Source: a virus. Taken from it: DNA of 64,000 nucleotides. Positions 1-6,359 of the stretch are shown in pieces (the first letter of the stretch is position 1; each line of letters starts with the position of its first letter). Both the position numbers and the translations under genes were made by a program. A model generated the notes under the pieces. It had not been told where the DNA came from. It did no database searches and was given only the letters and a program-made list of their open reading frames with translations. The stretch covers positions 1 through 64,000 of IMG/VR virus record IMGVR_UViG_3300035698_005399; one strand, given 5' to 3'.

Positions 1-143
1 CGGCGCTTGGTGTGGTCTTGGAAGCTGACAAAAGTTGTCTCTCCCAAGATGTCAACCGCTAGGCCCTTCATGGTGCCCGCGATGCGTTCGGTGGTTTTCT
101 TGTCCAGCGAAAGTGTTCGCCGTTGTTCTAATGTAAATGCCAT
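1..143 (-). CDS. Partial tail-fibre-locus protein, N-terminal 47 residues
   Basis: An open frame starts with ATG at 143 and runs off the left edge without a stop. It begins MAFTLEQRRTLSLDKK and continues into a G+C-rich segment, so only the N-terminus is visible. I do not recognise a family. Its first 16 codons are repeated almost exactly at 909-959, where they end in a stop codon. It lies downstream of two LamG proteins on the same strand and probably belongs to the same fibre or adhesin group. The A+T-rich start followed by G+C-rich sequence matches the mosaic pattern of its two upstream neighbours. Confidence 0.6.
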   Translation of the reverse strand, partial: MAFTLEQRRTLSLDKKTTERIAGTMKGLAVDILGETTFVSFQDHTKR

Positions 144-146
144 GAT
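96..146. repeat. 51-bp direct repeat, copy 1
   Basis: This segment matches 912-962 at 50 of 51 positions (a at 106 against t at 922). It covers the start codon and first codons of the partial gene at the left edge. The separation is 816 bp, almost the same as that of the anchor repeat in the neighbouring lectin genes (817 bp). Confidence 0.9.
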
Positions 147-172
147 GCTGGTTGATTTTGGTTTTTAGCCCG

Positions 173-901
173 CTATGTAGGTATATCAGTTGAGTAAGTT
201 GCGGTCCCTGCGCTGTCTGTGCCGGATGCCAAGCTGACGCTATCAATTAGGTTATCTTCAAACATGGCCCAAAATTGCGGGCTATAAGCCGATAGCGACA
301 AAGGCGACCCTCCGTTGTAGATTGCCGAAACCTGGGCCGCGCTGAGTTCAGTTGAAAATACAGCCGGTTCGTCTATAAGCCCAAAAATACTAGTAGGGCC
401 GCTTCGTGAGCTACCTACATTTACCTCGGACCCTGCGCCAACTTGGACGAATTCACCAGCGTTTGATGTCGTCAAAGCCTGGAGGGTGCCATTCACATAT
501 AGCTTGATCCCTGCGCTCGTTCCGCCGCCATCATATGTGCCTATAATCTGATTCCATTGTGATATTGGCGCAGCAATGGCCGATGTTCTTTGCCCGATAA
601 ATATGCCCGCGCTGCCGTTGCTGTAAATCCTAAAAAATGGCATAATCCCAGCACCAGATGCAGTAAAGTACATATCGAAATTATTGACCCCGTAAATCAG
701 CCCGCCACCAAGGAAAGGTCTACTATATTTAAACCGAACCGAAACAGAGAAAGGTACGGAGCCGCTAACGTCAATACTTGATGAAGCGTAATTTATTGAA
801 CCATTCTTTAAATCAATGCTCTTGGTGTTCGCAAAAGGCGGTGTTGCCCCGTATCCAGAATTCTTTTTTTCTAAATTAATTCCTAATCCAAATTTTGGCA
901 T
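173..901 (-). CDS. LamG/concanavalin-like lectin fibre protein 1
   Basis: A 242-residue protein, probably a virion adhesin that binds glycans. Residues 1-16 (MPKFGLGINLEKKNSG) are nearly the same as in the gene at 972-1718 and look like an attachment segment. Residues about 40-200 show a LamG-like jelly-roll pattern: WNQIIGTYDGGG, KLYVNGT, then GLIDEPAVFSTELSAAQVSAIYNG, a signature common at the end of LamG_3 domains. The first 15 codons are A+T-rich like the phage and the rest is visibly G+C-rich, which suggests that the lectin part was acquired from elsewhere. Domain assignment is by pattern only. Alternatives are other beta-sandwich adhesins. Confidence 0.8.
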   Translation of the reverse strand: MPKFGLGINLEKKNSGYGATPPFANTKSIDLKNGSINYASSSIDVSGSVPFSVSVRFKYSRPFLGGGLIYGVNNFDMYFTASGAGIMPFFRIYSNGSAGIFIGQRTSAIAAPISQWNQIIGTYDGGGTSAGIKLYVNGTLQALTTSNAGEFVQVGAGSEVNVGSSRSGPTSIFGLIDEPAVFSTELSAAQVSAIYNGGSPLSLSAYSPQFWAMFEDNLIDSVSLASGTDSAGTATYSTDIPT

Positions 902-908
902 AGTTAAT

Positions 909-959
909 TTATTTCTTGTCCTGCGAAAGTGTTCGCCGTTGTTCTAATGTAAATGCCAT
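909..959 (-). pseudogene. Truncated 16-codon copy of the left-edge gene's start
   Basis: ATG at 959 opens a 16-codon frame reading MAFTLEQRRTLSQDKK, then TAA at 911-909. It copies the start of the gene at 1-143 with one residue changed (Q for L). It sits exactly between two lectin genes and is most simply a leftover N-terminal anchor after a cassette was lost or inserted. Translation as a tiny peptide cannot be excluded. Confidence 0.65.
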
Positions 960-962
960 GAT
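912..962. repeat. 51-bp direct repeat, copy 2
   Basis: Second copy of the 96-146 repeat, with one mismatch. Together with the related 47-bp segments at 855-901 and 1672-1718, it defines a cassette period of about 816-817 bp in this locus. Confidence 0.9.
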
Positions 963-971
963 TATTTGGGG

Positions 972-1718
972 TTATGAAAGCCCGTAGGCCGCTTTATTTG
1001 CGTCGTAGTTTTGGAGAACCTCGGCTGTTGTTAATTCTACATTGTAGACTCTAACAATACCCAATTCACCCTTGTACTCACGCCCTGTTGAGTGATTCCA
1101 AGTTGCTATCCTTGCGTTGGTGGTCGTAGACGGGAAGGGGGTAGCGGCGGCGGGCAGTGTGGTTGTGGCGCCCAACACACCGTCCCTGTAAAACCTGACA
1201 ACGTTGCTTGAGTTTCGCGTCAACACAAACTGCGTCCACCCAACGAAGCCAGTTGCGAAGGATATGACGGACACCGTATTAATGTAAAAGTCCAACGCGG
1301 AGCCATTTCTGAAAACACTATAACCCCCCGATGCCGCGCCTCCATTGCTCTTGGCTATTATCCGCTGGAGCGGGTCCCCAGACAAGTCCGCTTGTATCCA
1401 AAACTCAATAGCGAAGCCCGTTACCCCAAAAAGGGATAGCGGGTTCGCGCTGTTTATGCTGCCTAATTCTACGTAATCGTTGTCCCCATCAAACGCAAAA
1501 TTCGGATTTGGCGAAGCCGTATAAACGGGGCCATTAGTTAACACCCCGTCATTGTTCCCGGTTAAGTCTGTCCACGTTGTACCGCTGCCGGGATAGCTTG
1601 CGGCATCCCCAGCATCCCAGTTGCCGACAAGGCCATCTGTGACATACCCCGGCGTTACGGTTGCCTCATGCCCAGAATTATTCTTCTCTAAATTTACTCC
1701 AAGTCCAAATTTTGGCAT
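972..1718 (-). CDS. LamG/concanavalin-like lectin fibre protein 2
   Basis: A 248-residue protein with the same N-terminal segment as its neighbour (MPKFGLGVNLEKNNSG), then an unrelated-looking linker and a LamG-type domain. Visible marks are FAIEFWIQADLSG, FVLTRNSSNVVRFYRDGVLG and the closing GELGIVRVYNVELTTAEVLQNYD. The nucleotide sequence of the anchor (1672-1718) aligns with 855-901, differing at about eight of 47 positions. The body is G+C-rich: 34 of 60 bases at 1081-1140, against 11 of 60 at 43321-43380. Likely role: surface-glycan binding by the virion. The locus looks like a rack of exchangeable lectin modules on a fixed anchor. Confidence 0.8.
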   Translation of the reverse strand: MPKFGLGVNLEKNNSGHEATVTPGYVTDGLVGNWDAGDAASYPGSGTTWTDLTGNNDGVLTNGPVYTASPNPNFAFDGDNDYVELGSINSANPLSLFGVTGFAIEFWIQADLSGDPLQRIIAKSNGGAASGGYSVFRNGSALDFYINTVSVISFATGFVGWTQFVLTRNSSNVVRFYRDGVLGATTTLPAAATPFPSTTTNARIATWNHSTGREYKGELGIVRVYNVELTTAEVLQNYDANKAAYGLS

Positions 1719-1728
1719 GAGCTAGTTA

Positions 1729-2235
1729 TTAGTCTGCTTGAGAAATACCAGCTACTATTGGAAATAGCTTTCTTACTACTGCTTCAATTTGTAAACCAGC
1801 GATTCCTTTAACTCCATCATTAGTACTTAAATCATAATTAGCACTATCGTCTGCAAATACTGACGAAGATGTATGGTTAGAATTAACTTTATACACTTGA
1901 TTGCTTTGTAAAAAGAAATCACCACTGACATACGCTTTACCAGATACCCAATTAAGTGTAACAATAAGGTTATCACCCCAATCTGAAGGAGTTTCATCAT
2001 CATCCTCAGTACCTGTAGCTGCTGCTAATCTAGTTAAAGCTAGAATATTTGCGCCACTATTGGTTTCTTTGATAATTGCTCTAGCTGTAGCCAAAAGCTT
2101 ATTTTTTGCGTCAACAGATACTCCTGAGAGATCTGTTTGTAATTGTTCTACTGCAACAACTCTTGCTGCAATTCCGACTCTATCAATAAAGTATTGATCT
2201 TTAGATAGAATATCTTTTTCTCTGTATGTTGGCAT
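1729..2235 (-). CDS. Small fibre protein with CBM5/12-like module
   Basis: A 168-residue protein starting MPTYREKDILSKDQYFIDRVG. Residues about 20-75 are helical. Residues about 100-135 read WVSGKAYVSGDFFLQSNQVY followed by a serine-rich stretch and FADDSANYDL. That resembles the short chitin-binding-like (CBM5/12) repeats seen in many phage tail proteins (W, AY, GD, Y, F, D spacing). It sits 10 bases downstream of the next fibre gene and is A+T-rich, unlike the two lectins after it, so it looks native. Probable role: tail-fibre tip or connector. The family is not recognised with certainty. Confidence 0.7.
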   Translation of the reverse strand: MPTYREKDILSKDQYFIDRVGIAARVVAVEQLQTDLSGVSVDAKNKLLATARAIIKETNSGANILALTRLAAATGTEDDDETPSDWGDNLIVTLNWVSGKAYVSGDFFLQSNQVYKVNSNHTSSSVFADDSANYDLSTNDGVKGIAGLQIEAVVRKLFPIVAGISQAD

Positions 2236-2244
2236 AATTAATTT

Positions 2245-2562
2245 TTATAGACGGTATAGGATTATACTTTCAGTAGCTCCTGGTGTGATCGCTGTAATGT
2301 TCCCATATAAGGTTAATCCCGCAGGATATACAATACTATCTAGTGTTCCAGTAGTATCGTTCATTGTAAAAAGGGTAGGTGTAGTTTCTGTAACAAAGGT
2401 AATAGCAAAAGCATTACCTGTCCAAGCATTAGCTCCAGTTACAATTTCTCTACTAGCACCACCAAAAGACATCACAATTTCACGTAGATGTGTTCTGTTC
2501 TGAACATCTAGTATCTTTGCTAGTTCTGTTGAGGATGCCCCTAAGTTGTTCGGTATACTCAT
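2245..2562 (-). CDS. Hypothetical small beta-rich virion protein
   Basis: A 105-residue protein starting MSIPNNLGASSTELAKIL. The first 35 residues look helical. The remainder alternates Thr, Val, Ile and Gly (GNAFAITFVTETTPTLFTMN, then GNITAITPG), as expected of a small beta barrel or sandwich. Similar short proteins often lie beside phage fibre genes, but I do not recognise the family. Its start overlaps the end of the small frame at 2480-2665 by 83 bases in a different phase, so one of the two may be miscalled. I favour this one as real because of its length and its spacing to the next gene. Confidence 0.7.
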   Translation of the reverse strand: MSIPNNLGASSTELAKILDVQNRTHLREIVMSFGGASREIVTGANAWTGNAFAITFVTETTPTLFTMNDTTGTLDSIVYPAGLTLYGNITAITPGATESIILYRL

Positions 2563-2665
2563 TATTTTTAAATTTCTTTTCTAGGTATGCTTCGGTTAGC
2601 TCAATTCTTTTAACTAACTCAATTTGATAAGCATACATTTCGTATAAAATGTTATCATTTTTCAT
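2480..2665 (-). CDS. Small helical ORF, 61 aa, overlapping its neighbour
   Basis: ATG at 2665 opens a 61-codon frame beginning MKNDNILYEMYAYQIELVKR, rich in Glu, Lys and Leu over the first 38 residues. It starts three bases past the 3' end of the tRNA and overlaps the 105-aa gene by 83 bases. The N-terminal half looks like real protein, while the overlapped C-terminal part (Arg, Ser, Thr) looks less so. It may be a genuine small gene preceding the fibre genes. A longer frame reaching to 2734 runs through the tRNA and is not likely. Confidence 0.45.
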   Translation of the reverse strand: MKNDNILYEMYAYQIELVKRIELTEAYLEKKFKNNEYTEQLRGILNRTSKDTRCSEQNTST

Positions 2666-2667
2666 TG

Positions 2668-2740
2668 CGAAGGTGGAAGGACTCGAACCCTCATCGTCAG
2701 GTTTGGAATCTGAAATGCTATCCAGTTGCACCACACCGAC
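2668..2740 (-). tRNA. tRNA-like gene, anticodon CCA (Trp)
   Basis: Read on the minus strand, 73 bases fold as a cloverleaf. The D stem is GTGC/GCAT and the anticodon loop is TTCCAAA (anticodon CCA) with a four-pair stem plus one A-C mismatch. The T arm is GAGGG-TTCGAGT-CCTTC with a canonical TTCGA. The acceptor stem is GTCGGTG/CACCTTC with two mismatches at positions 2 and 3, and the discriminator is G, usual for tRNA-Trp. CCA is not encoded (CAA follows). The mismatches may mean a decaying or specialised tRNA. It is the first feature of the minus-strand fibre unit. Confidence 0.8.
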
Positions 2741-2818
2741 AAAAAACTTCCTATATATGAAACGTTTTTTATGTAAAAATTGTTCCTTATATAGAAGAAT
2801 ATTTTAAAATATTTTTTT
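2741..2818. promoter_or_regulatory. Divergent intergenic region
   Basis: A very A+T-rich 78-base gap separates the minus-strand tRNA and fibre genes from the plus-strand structural genes, so it must hold or transmit promoters for both directions. Visible structure is an A+T palindrome (AATATTTTAAAATATT at 2798-2813) just before the plus-strand start. I could not identify a -33/-7 pair of the Bacteroidota type with confidence. Confidence 0.4.
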
Positions 2819-3181
2819 ATGGAATTAATTGACAGCATCCATGACCTAAAAGCACTACAGATTTCTGCAGAATTTAGGCATTGGATTACACCAGCAGAAC
2901 CGGAACATAGAACCTTAGAAAAACTATATACGTCGCTACAAGACGATATAGATAATTTAGTAGAATGTAGTTTGGGATCTGGACTAATACATCCTGGAGC
3001 ATTTAGCTCTAGGCGAATAGATATTAACCTAGATCAAGATATAGCAACCCAAATCGCCAACTGCCTATCTCTACTAAGAAGAACAGCAAGTGTATTAAGT
3101 AAAGACGAAGAGATACAAGATCTAGTCTATGACTTAATGAACTTGTTAAACAAGATAAATTATTTATTATCACTATCATGA
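2819..3181 (+). CDS. Hypothetical helical protein, first gene of late block
   Basis: A 120-residue protein starting MELIDSIHDLKALQISAEF. It looks mostly alpha-helical, with leucine-rich segments at about 60-120 (IATQIANCLSLLRRTASVL, then LMNLLNKINYLLSL) that could form a coiled coil or helical bundle. I do not recognise the family. It is the first plus-strand gene after the strand switch. Its stop overlaps the start of the next small gene (ATGA at 3178-3181), which suggests translational coupling. Confidence 0.65.
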   Translation: MELIDSIHDLKALQISAEFRHWITPAEPEHRTLEKLYTSLQDDIDNLVECSLGSGLIHPGAFSSRRIDINLDQDIATQIANCLSLLRRTASVLSKDEEIQDLVYDLMNLLNKINYLLSLS

Positions 3182-3357
3182 ACACAACATACACAGTCAC
3201 CATTCTTGGTGAAAAAAACGGAATTACAAAGAGCGTAATTATAACAGATAAGAAGCTAAGAGATGCTGTAGAACAAGCTGTTCTATCATTTGTTAATGCT
3301 GAATCTGGGTTTGAATTAACACAAGCAGACAAAGATTTGATAAAAGAATTCGAATAA
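3178..3357 (+). CDS. Small hypothetical protein, 59 aa
   Basis: An ATGA overlap at 3178 opens a 59-codon frame ending TAA at 3355-3357. It reads MNTTYTVTILGEKNGITKSV, then KKLRDAVEQAVLSFVNAESG. The first 20 residues suggest two beta strands and the rest a helix, a compact single-domain pattern. No family is recognised. Position, coupling to the gene before it, and codon use like its neighbours support it as real. Confidence 0.65.
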   Translation: MNTTYTVTILGEKNGITKSVIITDKKLRDAVEQAVLSFVNAESGFELTQADKDLIKEFE

Positions 3358-3369
3358 GGAACTTTTTGA

Positions 3370-3385
3370 TTAACATTGGTGTTAA
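3370..3385. promoter_or_regulatory. Palindrome TTAACATTGGTGTTAA
   Basis: A perfect six-base inverted repeat (TTAACA/TGTTAA) with a four-base centre lies eight bases before the start codon at 3393. An almost identical 16-mer (14 of 16) lies at 36189-36204, just after another operon boundary. This suggests an operator or part of a phage-specific promoter rather than chance, but function is inferred. Confidence 0.45.
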
Positions 3386-3392
3386 TTAATAT

Positions 3393-3794
3393 ATGAAAAC
3401 GCCAAAAATAGTACATCCTATTGAAACAAATGAATTTGGATTCTATAGACTGTATTTTACATTATCAAACTTCATTGCCGAAGAACCCTTGACACCTAAA
3501 GCATTAGATGTTATTTCGTCTATATGTTCTAGAGAGAAAGAGTTCTTGGGTAAGAAGAGGTTTAAGCATGACTTGGCTCAAACACTCAAGGTTAAAACCC
3601 CAAGGATTTACAAACTATTAGATGAATTAGAAAGAAGCAAGATGTTAATTCATACGGAGAATTCATATGAATTACCTAAAACTTTACAATCTCTTCAGTC
3701 TAACGTTAAATATTTATTAGATACAGAACAAACCCAGTTTGGCTATGAAATGTTATTCAACATTAAAGATGAATCTGACAATCTCAATAGTTGA
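3393..3794 (+). CDS. Winged-helix DNA-binding-like protein
   Basis: A 133-residue protein. Residues about 33-90 (PLTPKALDVISSICSREKEF through KTPRIYKLLDELERSKMLIHTE) have the layout of a winged helix: three helices with a recognition helix near KTPRIYKLLDELE, then a short beta wing. It could regulate late genes or act in replication. It follows directly on the palindrome at 3370-3385, which could be its own operator. Its end overlaps the next gene by 26 bases. The function is inferred from the fold pattern, and no specific family is named. Confidence 0.6.
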   Translation: MKTPKIVHPIETNEFGFYRLYFTLSNFIAEEPLTPKALDVISSICSREKEFLGKKRFKHDLAQTLKVKTPRIYKLLDELERSKMLIHTENSYELPKTLQSLQSNVKYLLDTEQTQFGYEMLFNIKDESDNLNS

Positions 3795-3987
3795 TCAAAT
3801 TGAACAACTAGAAAGACAATTGTATGTAAGAGGAGGTAGGAGACCAGAGTATTTGGTGCTTAGTAAATCTGCATATAGGGATCTTAAAGAAGAAAGAGGT
3901 ATACCTGCAACAGAAGAAATTCCAATGTACAGGGGATACTTTATCTACTTAACACCTACAGAGGACACAATTATTCATTTTAGATGA
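3769..3987 (+). CDS. Small hypothetical protein, 72 aa
   Basis: The likely start is ATG at 3769, giving MNLTISIVDQIEQLERQLY. The frame is open back to 3739, but the longer start would overlap the previous gene by over 50 bases. It has an N-terminal helix, then LVLSKSAYRDLKEERGIP and a beta segment (MYRGYFIYLTP). The pattern 'I have a key residue Y-R-G then hydrophobic strand' recurs in small phage head-region proteins, but no function can be given. It is coupled to the next gene through ATGA at 3984. Confidence 0.6.
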   Translation: MNLTISIVDQIEQLERQLYVRGGRRPEYLVLSKSAYRDLKEERGIPATEEIPMYRGYFIYLTPTEDTIIHFR

Positions 3988-4247
3988 GAGCCGAAAGCTT
4001 AGACAAAATAATTACAAAAACAGCAAAAGAACTTAATATTCCTAAGTCAGTAGTAAAGGAAGTAATCTACCATAAGTATCAGGAATTTAGAGATGCCATA
4101 AAAAATATGACACATCCTGAGATACTAGATGAATATTTCGGTAGATATAAGGTTATCCCAAAAAGACTATTAGAGTCAGATAACTACAAAGAACTGCAAT
4201 CAACTGCAGAAGTATATATAAATAGAAGAAAACAAAAACATGGGTAA
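3984..4247 (+). CDS. HU/IHF-like small protein
   Basis: An 87-residue protein whose first 60 residues resemble the helical half of HU/IHF proteins. It has SLDKIITKTAKELNIPKSVV, a second helix (KEVIYHKYQEFRDAIKN), then EILDEYFGRYKVIPKRL, corresponding to the 'GxFxxR' strand of HU. The long DNA-binding arm is missing, so any DNA binding would differ. HU/IHF-like genes are known from crAss-like phages in this part of the genome. The gene overlaps both neighbours by a few bases. Confidence 0.5.
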   Translation: MRAESLDKIITKTAKELNIPKSVVKEVIYHKYQEFRDAIKNMTHPEILDEYFGRYKVIPKRLLESDNYKELQSTAEVYINRRKQKHG

Positions 4248-4866
4248 AACAGATAATATCGGGTCAGATAGTGGACTTATCTTAACAGAAGGCACTAAAG
4301 CACGTAGAGAACTTGAACTACAAGAAACACAGAACAAAGAAAAGCAGGCACAAATTGATGCATACAATGGTGAAATCTTAAAGGGTTCCCCCACAGATGT
4401 AGCACGATTTGCTAATAGAAAGTACCTTAATAACACAATGATTGTTAAATTACTTAAACATGATTGGATTGATAAGAATGCTGAAAATACAATCTTTGGA
4501 TCTGCAGCAGTAAAGAAAATACATAAGATCTACATTGAAACCCCACAGATGGGTAAAGAAAGTATGATGATTGATAATCCACTACCATATAGATTTGAGG
4601 GAGTTATTGTGGCAATGGATACTGAGATCCCAACTAATGATCCACATTTTGCAGGATTAACAGTTGGTTCTTTTATACGAGTAAAAGGATTTGATTTAAA
4701 AGAGAACAGATACTACTTTGATGAAGGCAAAAGAGAATGGATTGATTTCCAAGACATGACTTCATTGGGTTCTAATATGTTCCCTAACTATGAAGGATTT
4801 GCTACAATTCATCCTTCATTAATTGAAAATACATTTCTAGAGTCTAGTGAGCTAGATTATGTCTAA
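4240..4866 (+). CDS. Hypothetical protein, 208 aa, head-gene cluster
   Basis: A 208-residue soluble protein. Residues 20-50 are a charged helix (RRELELQETQNKEKQAQIDA). The C-terminal 120 residues are mixed alpha/beta with a strand-rich part (YRFEGVIVAMDTEIPTNDPH). I do not recognise the family. The start overlaps the previous gene by eight bases and the end overlaps the next by eight, so it belongs to the same translation chain leading to endolysin and terminase. Confidence 0.65.
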   Translation: MGKTDNIGSDSGLILTEGTKARRELELQETQNKEKQAQIDAYNGEILKGSPTDVARFANRKYLNNTMIVKLLKHDWIDKNAENTIFGSAAVKKIHKIYIETPQMGKESMMIDNPLPYRFEGVIVAMDTEIPTNDPHFAGLTVGSFIRVKGFDLKENRYYFDEGKREWIDFQDMTSLGSNMFPNYEGFATIHPSLIENTFLESSELDYV

Positions 4867-5146
4867 GCTTAAAGAAATATTTGATGGATGGGCTAATGTT
4901 GCAAAAGAACGCTTTAATACATTAGACCCAGCCATTAAACTTGAAGCTGAGCAAAGATTAGAACATTGCGATAGATGCTATATGCGAACAAACAATAAGT
5001 GTGATACATCTAAAGTAGGAGTACATCTAGAAACAGGTATTAAAACTAAGGGTTGTGGTTGTAACTTATCAGCTAAGTCACTATCACCATGCTCAAAATG
5101 TCCATTGGGTATATGGAATAAAATGAAAGCTTGTGATGACATTTGA
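4859..5146 (+). CDS. Cys-rich, probably zinc-binding protein
   Basis: A 95-residue protein with eight cysteines arranged as CDRCYMRTNNKC, KGCGC, SPCSKCPLGIW and a final C near the end. The spacing (CxxC, CxC, CxxC) indicates metal binding, probably two zinc sites. Small proteins with the ending 'CPLGxW' are frequent in phages of Bacteroidota, beside lysis or packaging genes, without a known function. It overlaps the genes before and after it. Confidence 0.65.
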   Translation: MSKLKEIFDGWANVAKERFNTLDPAIKLEAEQRLEHCDRCYMRTNNKCDTSKVGVHLETGIKTKGCGCNLSAKSLSPCSKCPLGIWNKMKACDDI

Positions 5147-5627
5147 AAAAGCATACGAATTTATTGCACAATGGGAAGGTGGATATGTTAATGATCCAGA
5201 TGATTTGGGTGGAGAAACTAAATATGGTATAACCAAACGTAGATATCCACATCTTAATATTAAAACCTTGACTAAAGCAAAAGCTACAGAAATCTATCAT
5301 AAAGATTTCTGGTTACTTAGTAAAGCTGATAAACTACCATCAGAACTTAGATTATTACATTTTGATTGTGCTGTTAATCAAGGACCATATACTGCAGCTA
5401 GGATGCTACAAATGGCCATTAATGAAGAAGAAGTTATTATTGATGGTAATATTGGGCCGATAACATTAAATCATGCTCATTTAGCTACTCCAGACGCATA
5501 TGCTTTTTATAGAGCGTTAAGATATATGGAGATAACAGGATATAGACCAGTCAATGTAAAGTTCATTACTGGTTGGAAAAATAGATTAGAAGATTGCTTA
5601 GATGCGACATATGAAAATTTAAATTAA
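5136..5627 (+). CDS. GH108-type endolysin (N-acetylmuramidase)
   Basis: A 163-residue peptidoglycan hydrolase. The start is chosen at ATG 5136 rather than GTG 5133. Residues 14-33 (EGGYVNDPDDLGGETKYGIT) are the hallmark of glycoside hydrolase family 108, with the catalytic Glu in EGGY (E14). The C-terminal half has the family's peptidoglycan-binding pattern: DGNIGPITL, a Tyr-rich helix, then FITGWKNRLE. There is no signal peptide or membrane anchor, so export would need a holin (see 27715-29122). It overlaps the upstream gene by 11 bases. The assignment is strong at family level, but cleavage of the host wall is inferred. Confidence 0.9.
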   Translation: MTFEKAYEFIAQWEGGYVNDPDDLGGETKYGITKRRYPHLNIKTLTKAKATEIYHKDFWLLSKADKLPSELRLLHFDCAVNQGPYTAARMLQMAINEEEVIIDGNIGPITLNHAHLATPDAYAFYRALRYMEITGYRPVNVKFITGWKNRLEDCLDATYENLN

Positions 5628-5812
5628 TGAAATATGAAATAGATGACGTATTCAGAATGATTCGTTCAGTACTATTACAAATGGAAGAACAAATTATTGA
5701 TGAACACAGAGAAATGGATAGTGCTAAATCAGACCATATACCAATCAAAGGATTTATTATAGAACCATCATCAGAATCTAAACCTATTTACAAAAGACGT
5801 AGAAAAAAATAA
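5627..5812 (+). CDS. Small hypothetical protein, 61 aa
   Basis: A 61-residue protein with an N-terminal helix (MKYEIDDVFRMIRSVLLQME) and a strongly basic tail (KRRRKK). It starts in the TAATG overlap with the endolysin stop. The basic tail could bind nucleic acid. No family is recognised. It lies between endolysin and the gene preceding terminase. Confidence 0.6.
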   Translation: MKYEIDDVFRMIRSVLLQMEEQIIDEHREMDSAKSDHIPIKGFIIEPSSESKPIYKRRRKK

Positions 5813-5813
5813 T

Positions 5814-6359
5814 ATGGCTAAAATATTTATAATCCAAGAAGGAACACCATACTTTACGGCAGCAGCAATGCAAGTGCCAAAGTTAAAGTCTTTAATTGAT
5901 AAGTTCCCAGATGACTATGATAAGTATGCAGCATACCTATATCATATGACTTCTCCCACTTCCACCTACTTTGATTATGGTCCTGAAAAGGAAGAAAAGA
6001 TCTTAGATGATTTTGCTCCAGAACTTAAAGGTAAAAAGTTACATAAACTAATACCTGAATGTATGGCAGAACTACATAGTTTCAAAGCTGCAGAAATGCG
6101 ATTATTAGAATCAACTTTGATTGCTTGTGATAAAATTGGACAATATTTAGAATCAGTTGATTTTAGTGAAGCTGATGAACATGGTAGATTGATACATAGT
6201 CCTACCCAAGTTATGAACTCACTAGGTAGAATTGGTACATTAGTAGAAGGTTTGGCTAAAGTTAGAGAACAAGTTAAAAAAGGACTCCAATCACAAGAAG
6301 AATACTATGGAGATAGAGAACTTAATATGTTTGACCAAGTAAAGGAAACTAATGAATAA
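5814..6359 (+). CDS. Hypothetical protein upstream of terminase, possible small subunit
   Basis: A 181-residue, mostly helical acidic protein ending one base into the terminase start (TAATG). Position immediately upstream of the large terminase subunit, small size and helical content fit a small terminase subunit or packaging accessory. I see no recognisable helix-turn-helix and do not know a sequence signature for it. Residues 95-160 (EMRLLESTLIACDKIGQYLE, then VEGLAKVREQVKKGLQS) are amphipathic helices suited to oligomer formation. The assignment as small terminase is inference from place alone. Confidence 0.6.
   Translation: MAKIFIIQEGTPYFTAAAMQVPKLKSLIDKFPDDYDKYAAYLYHMTSPTSTYFDYGPEKEEKILDDFAPELKGKKLHKLIPECMAELHSFKAAEMRLLESTLIACDKIGQYLESVDFSEADEHGRLIHSPTQVMNSLGRIGTLVEGLAKVREQVKKGLQSQEEYYGDRELNMFDQVKETNE

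Noticed and set aside
1-1718. Diversity-generating retroelement for the lectin genes
   Set aside because: No reverse transcriptase, template repeat or A-specific changes are visible; LamG is not the usual variable domain.
2480-2734. Longer version of the small ORF reaching to 2734
   Set aside because: Its first 23 codons lie inside the tRNA gene; the ATG at 2665 is the likely start if the frame is used.
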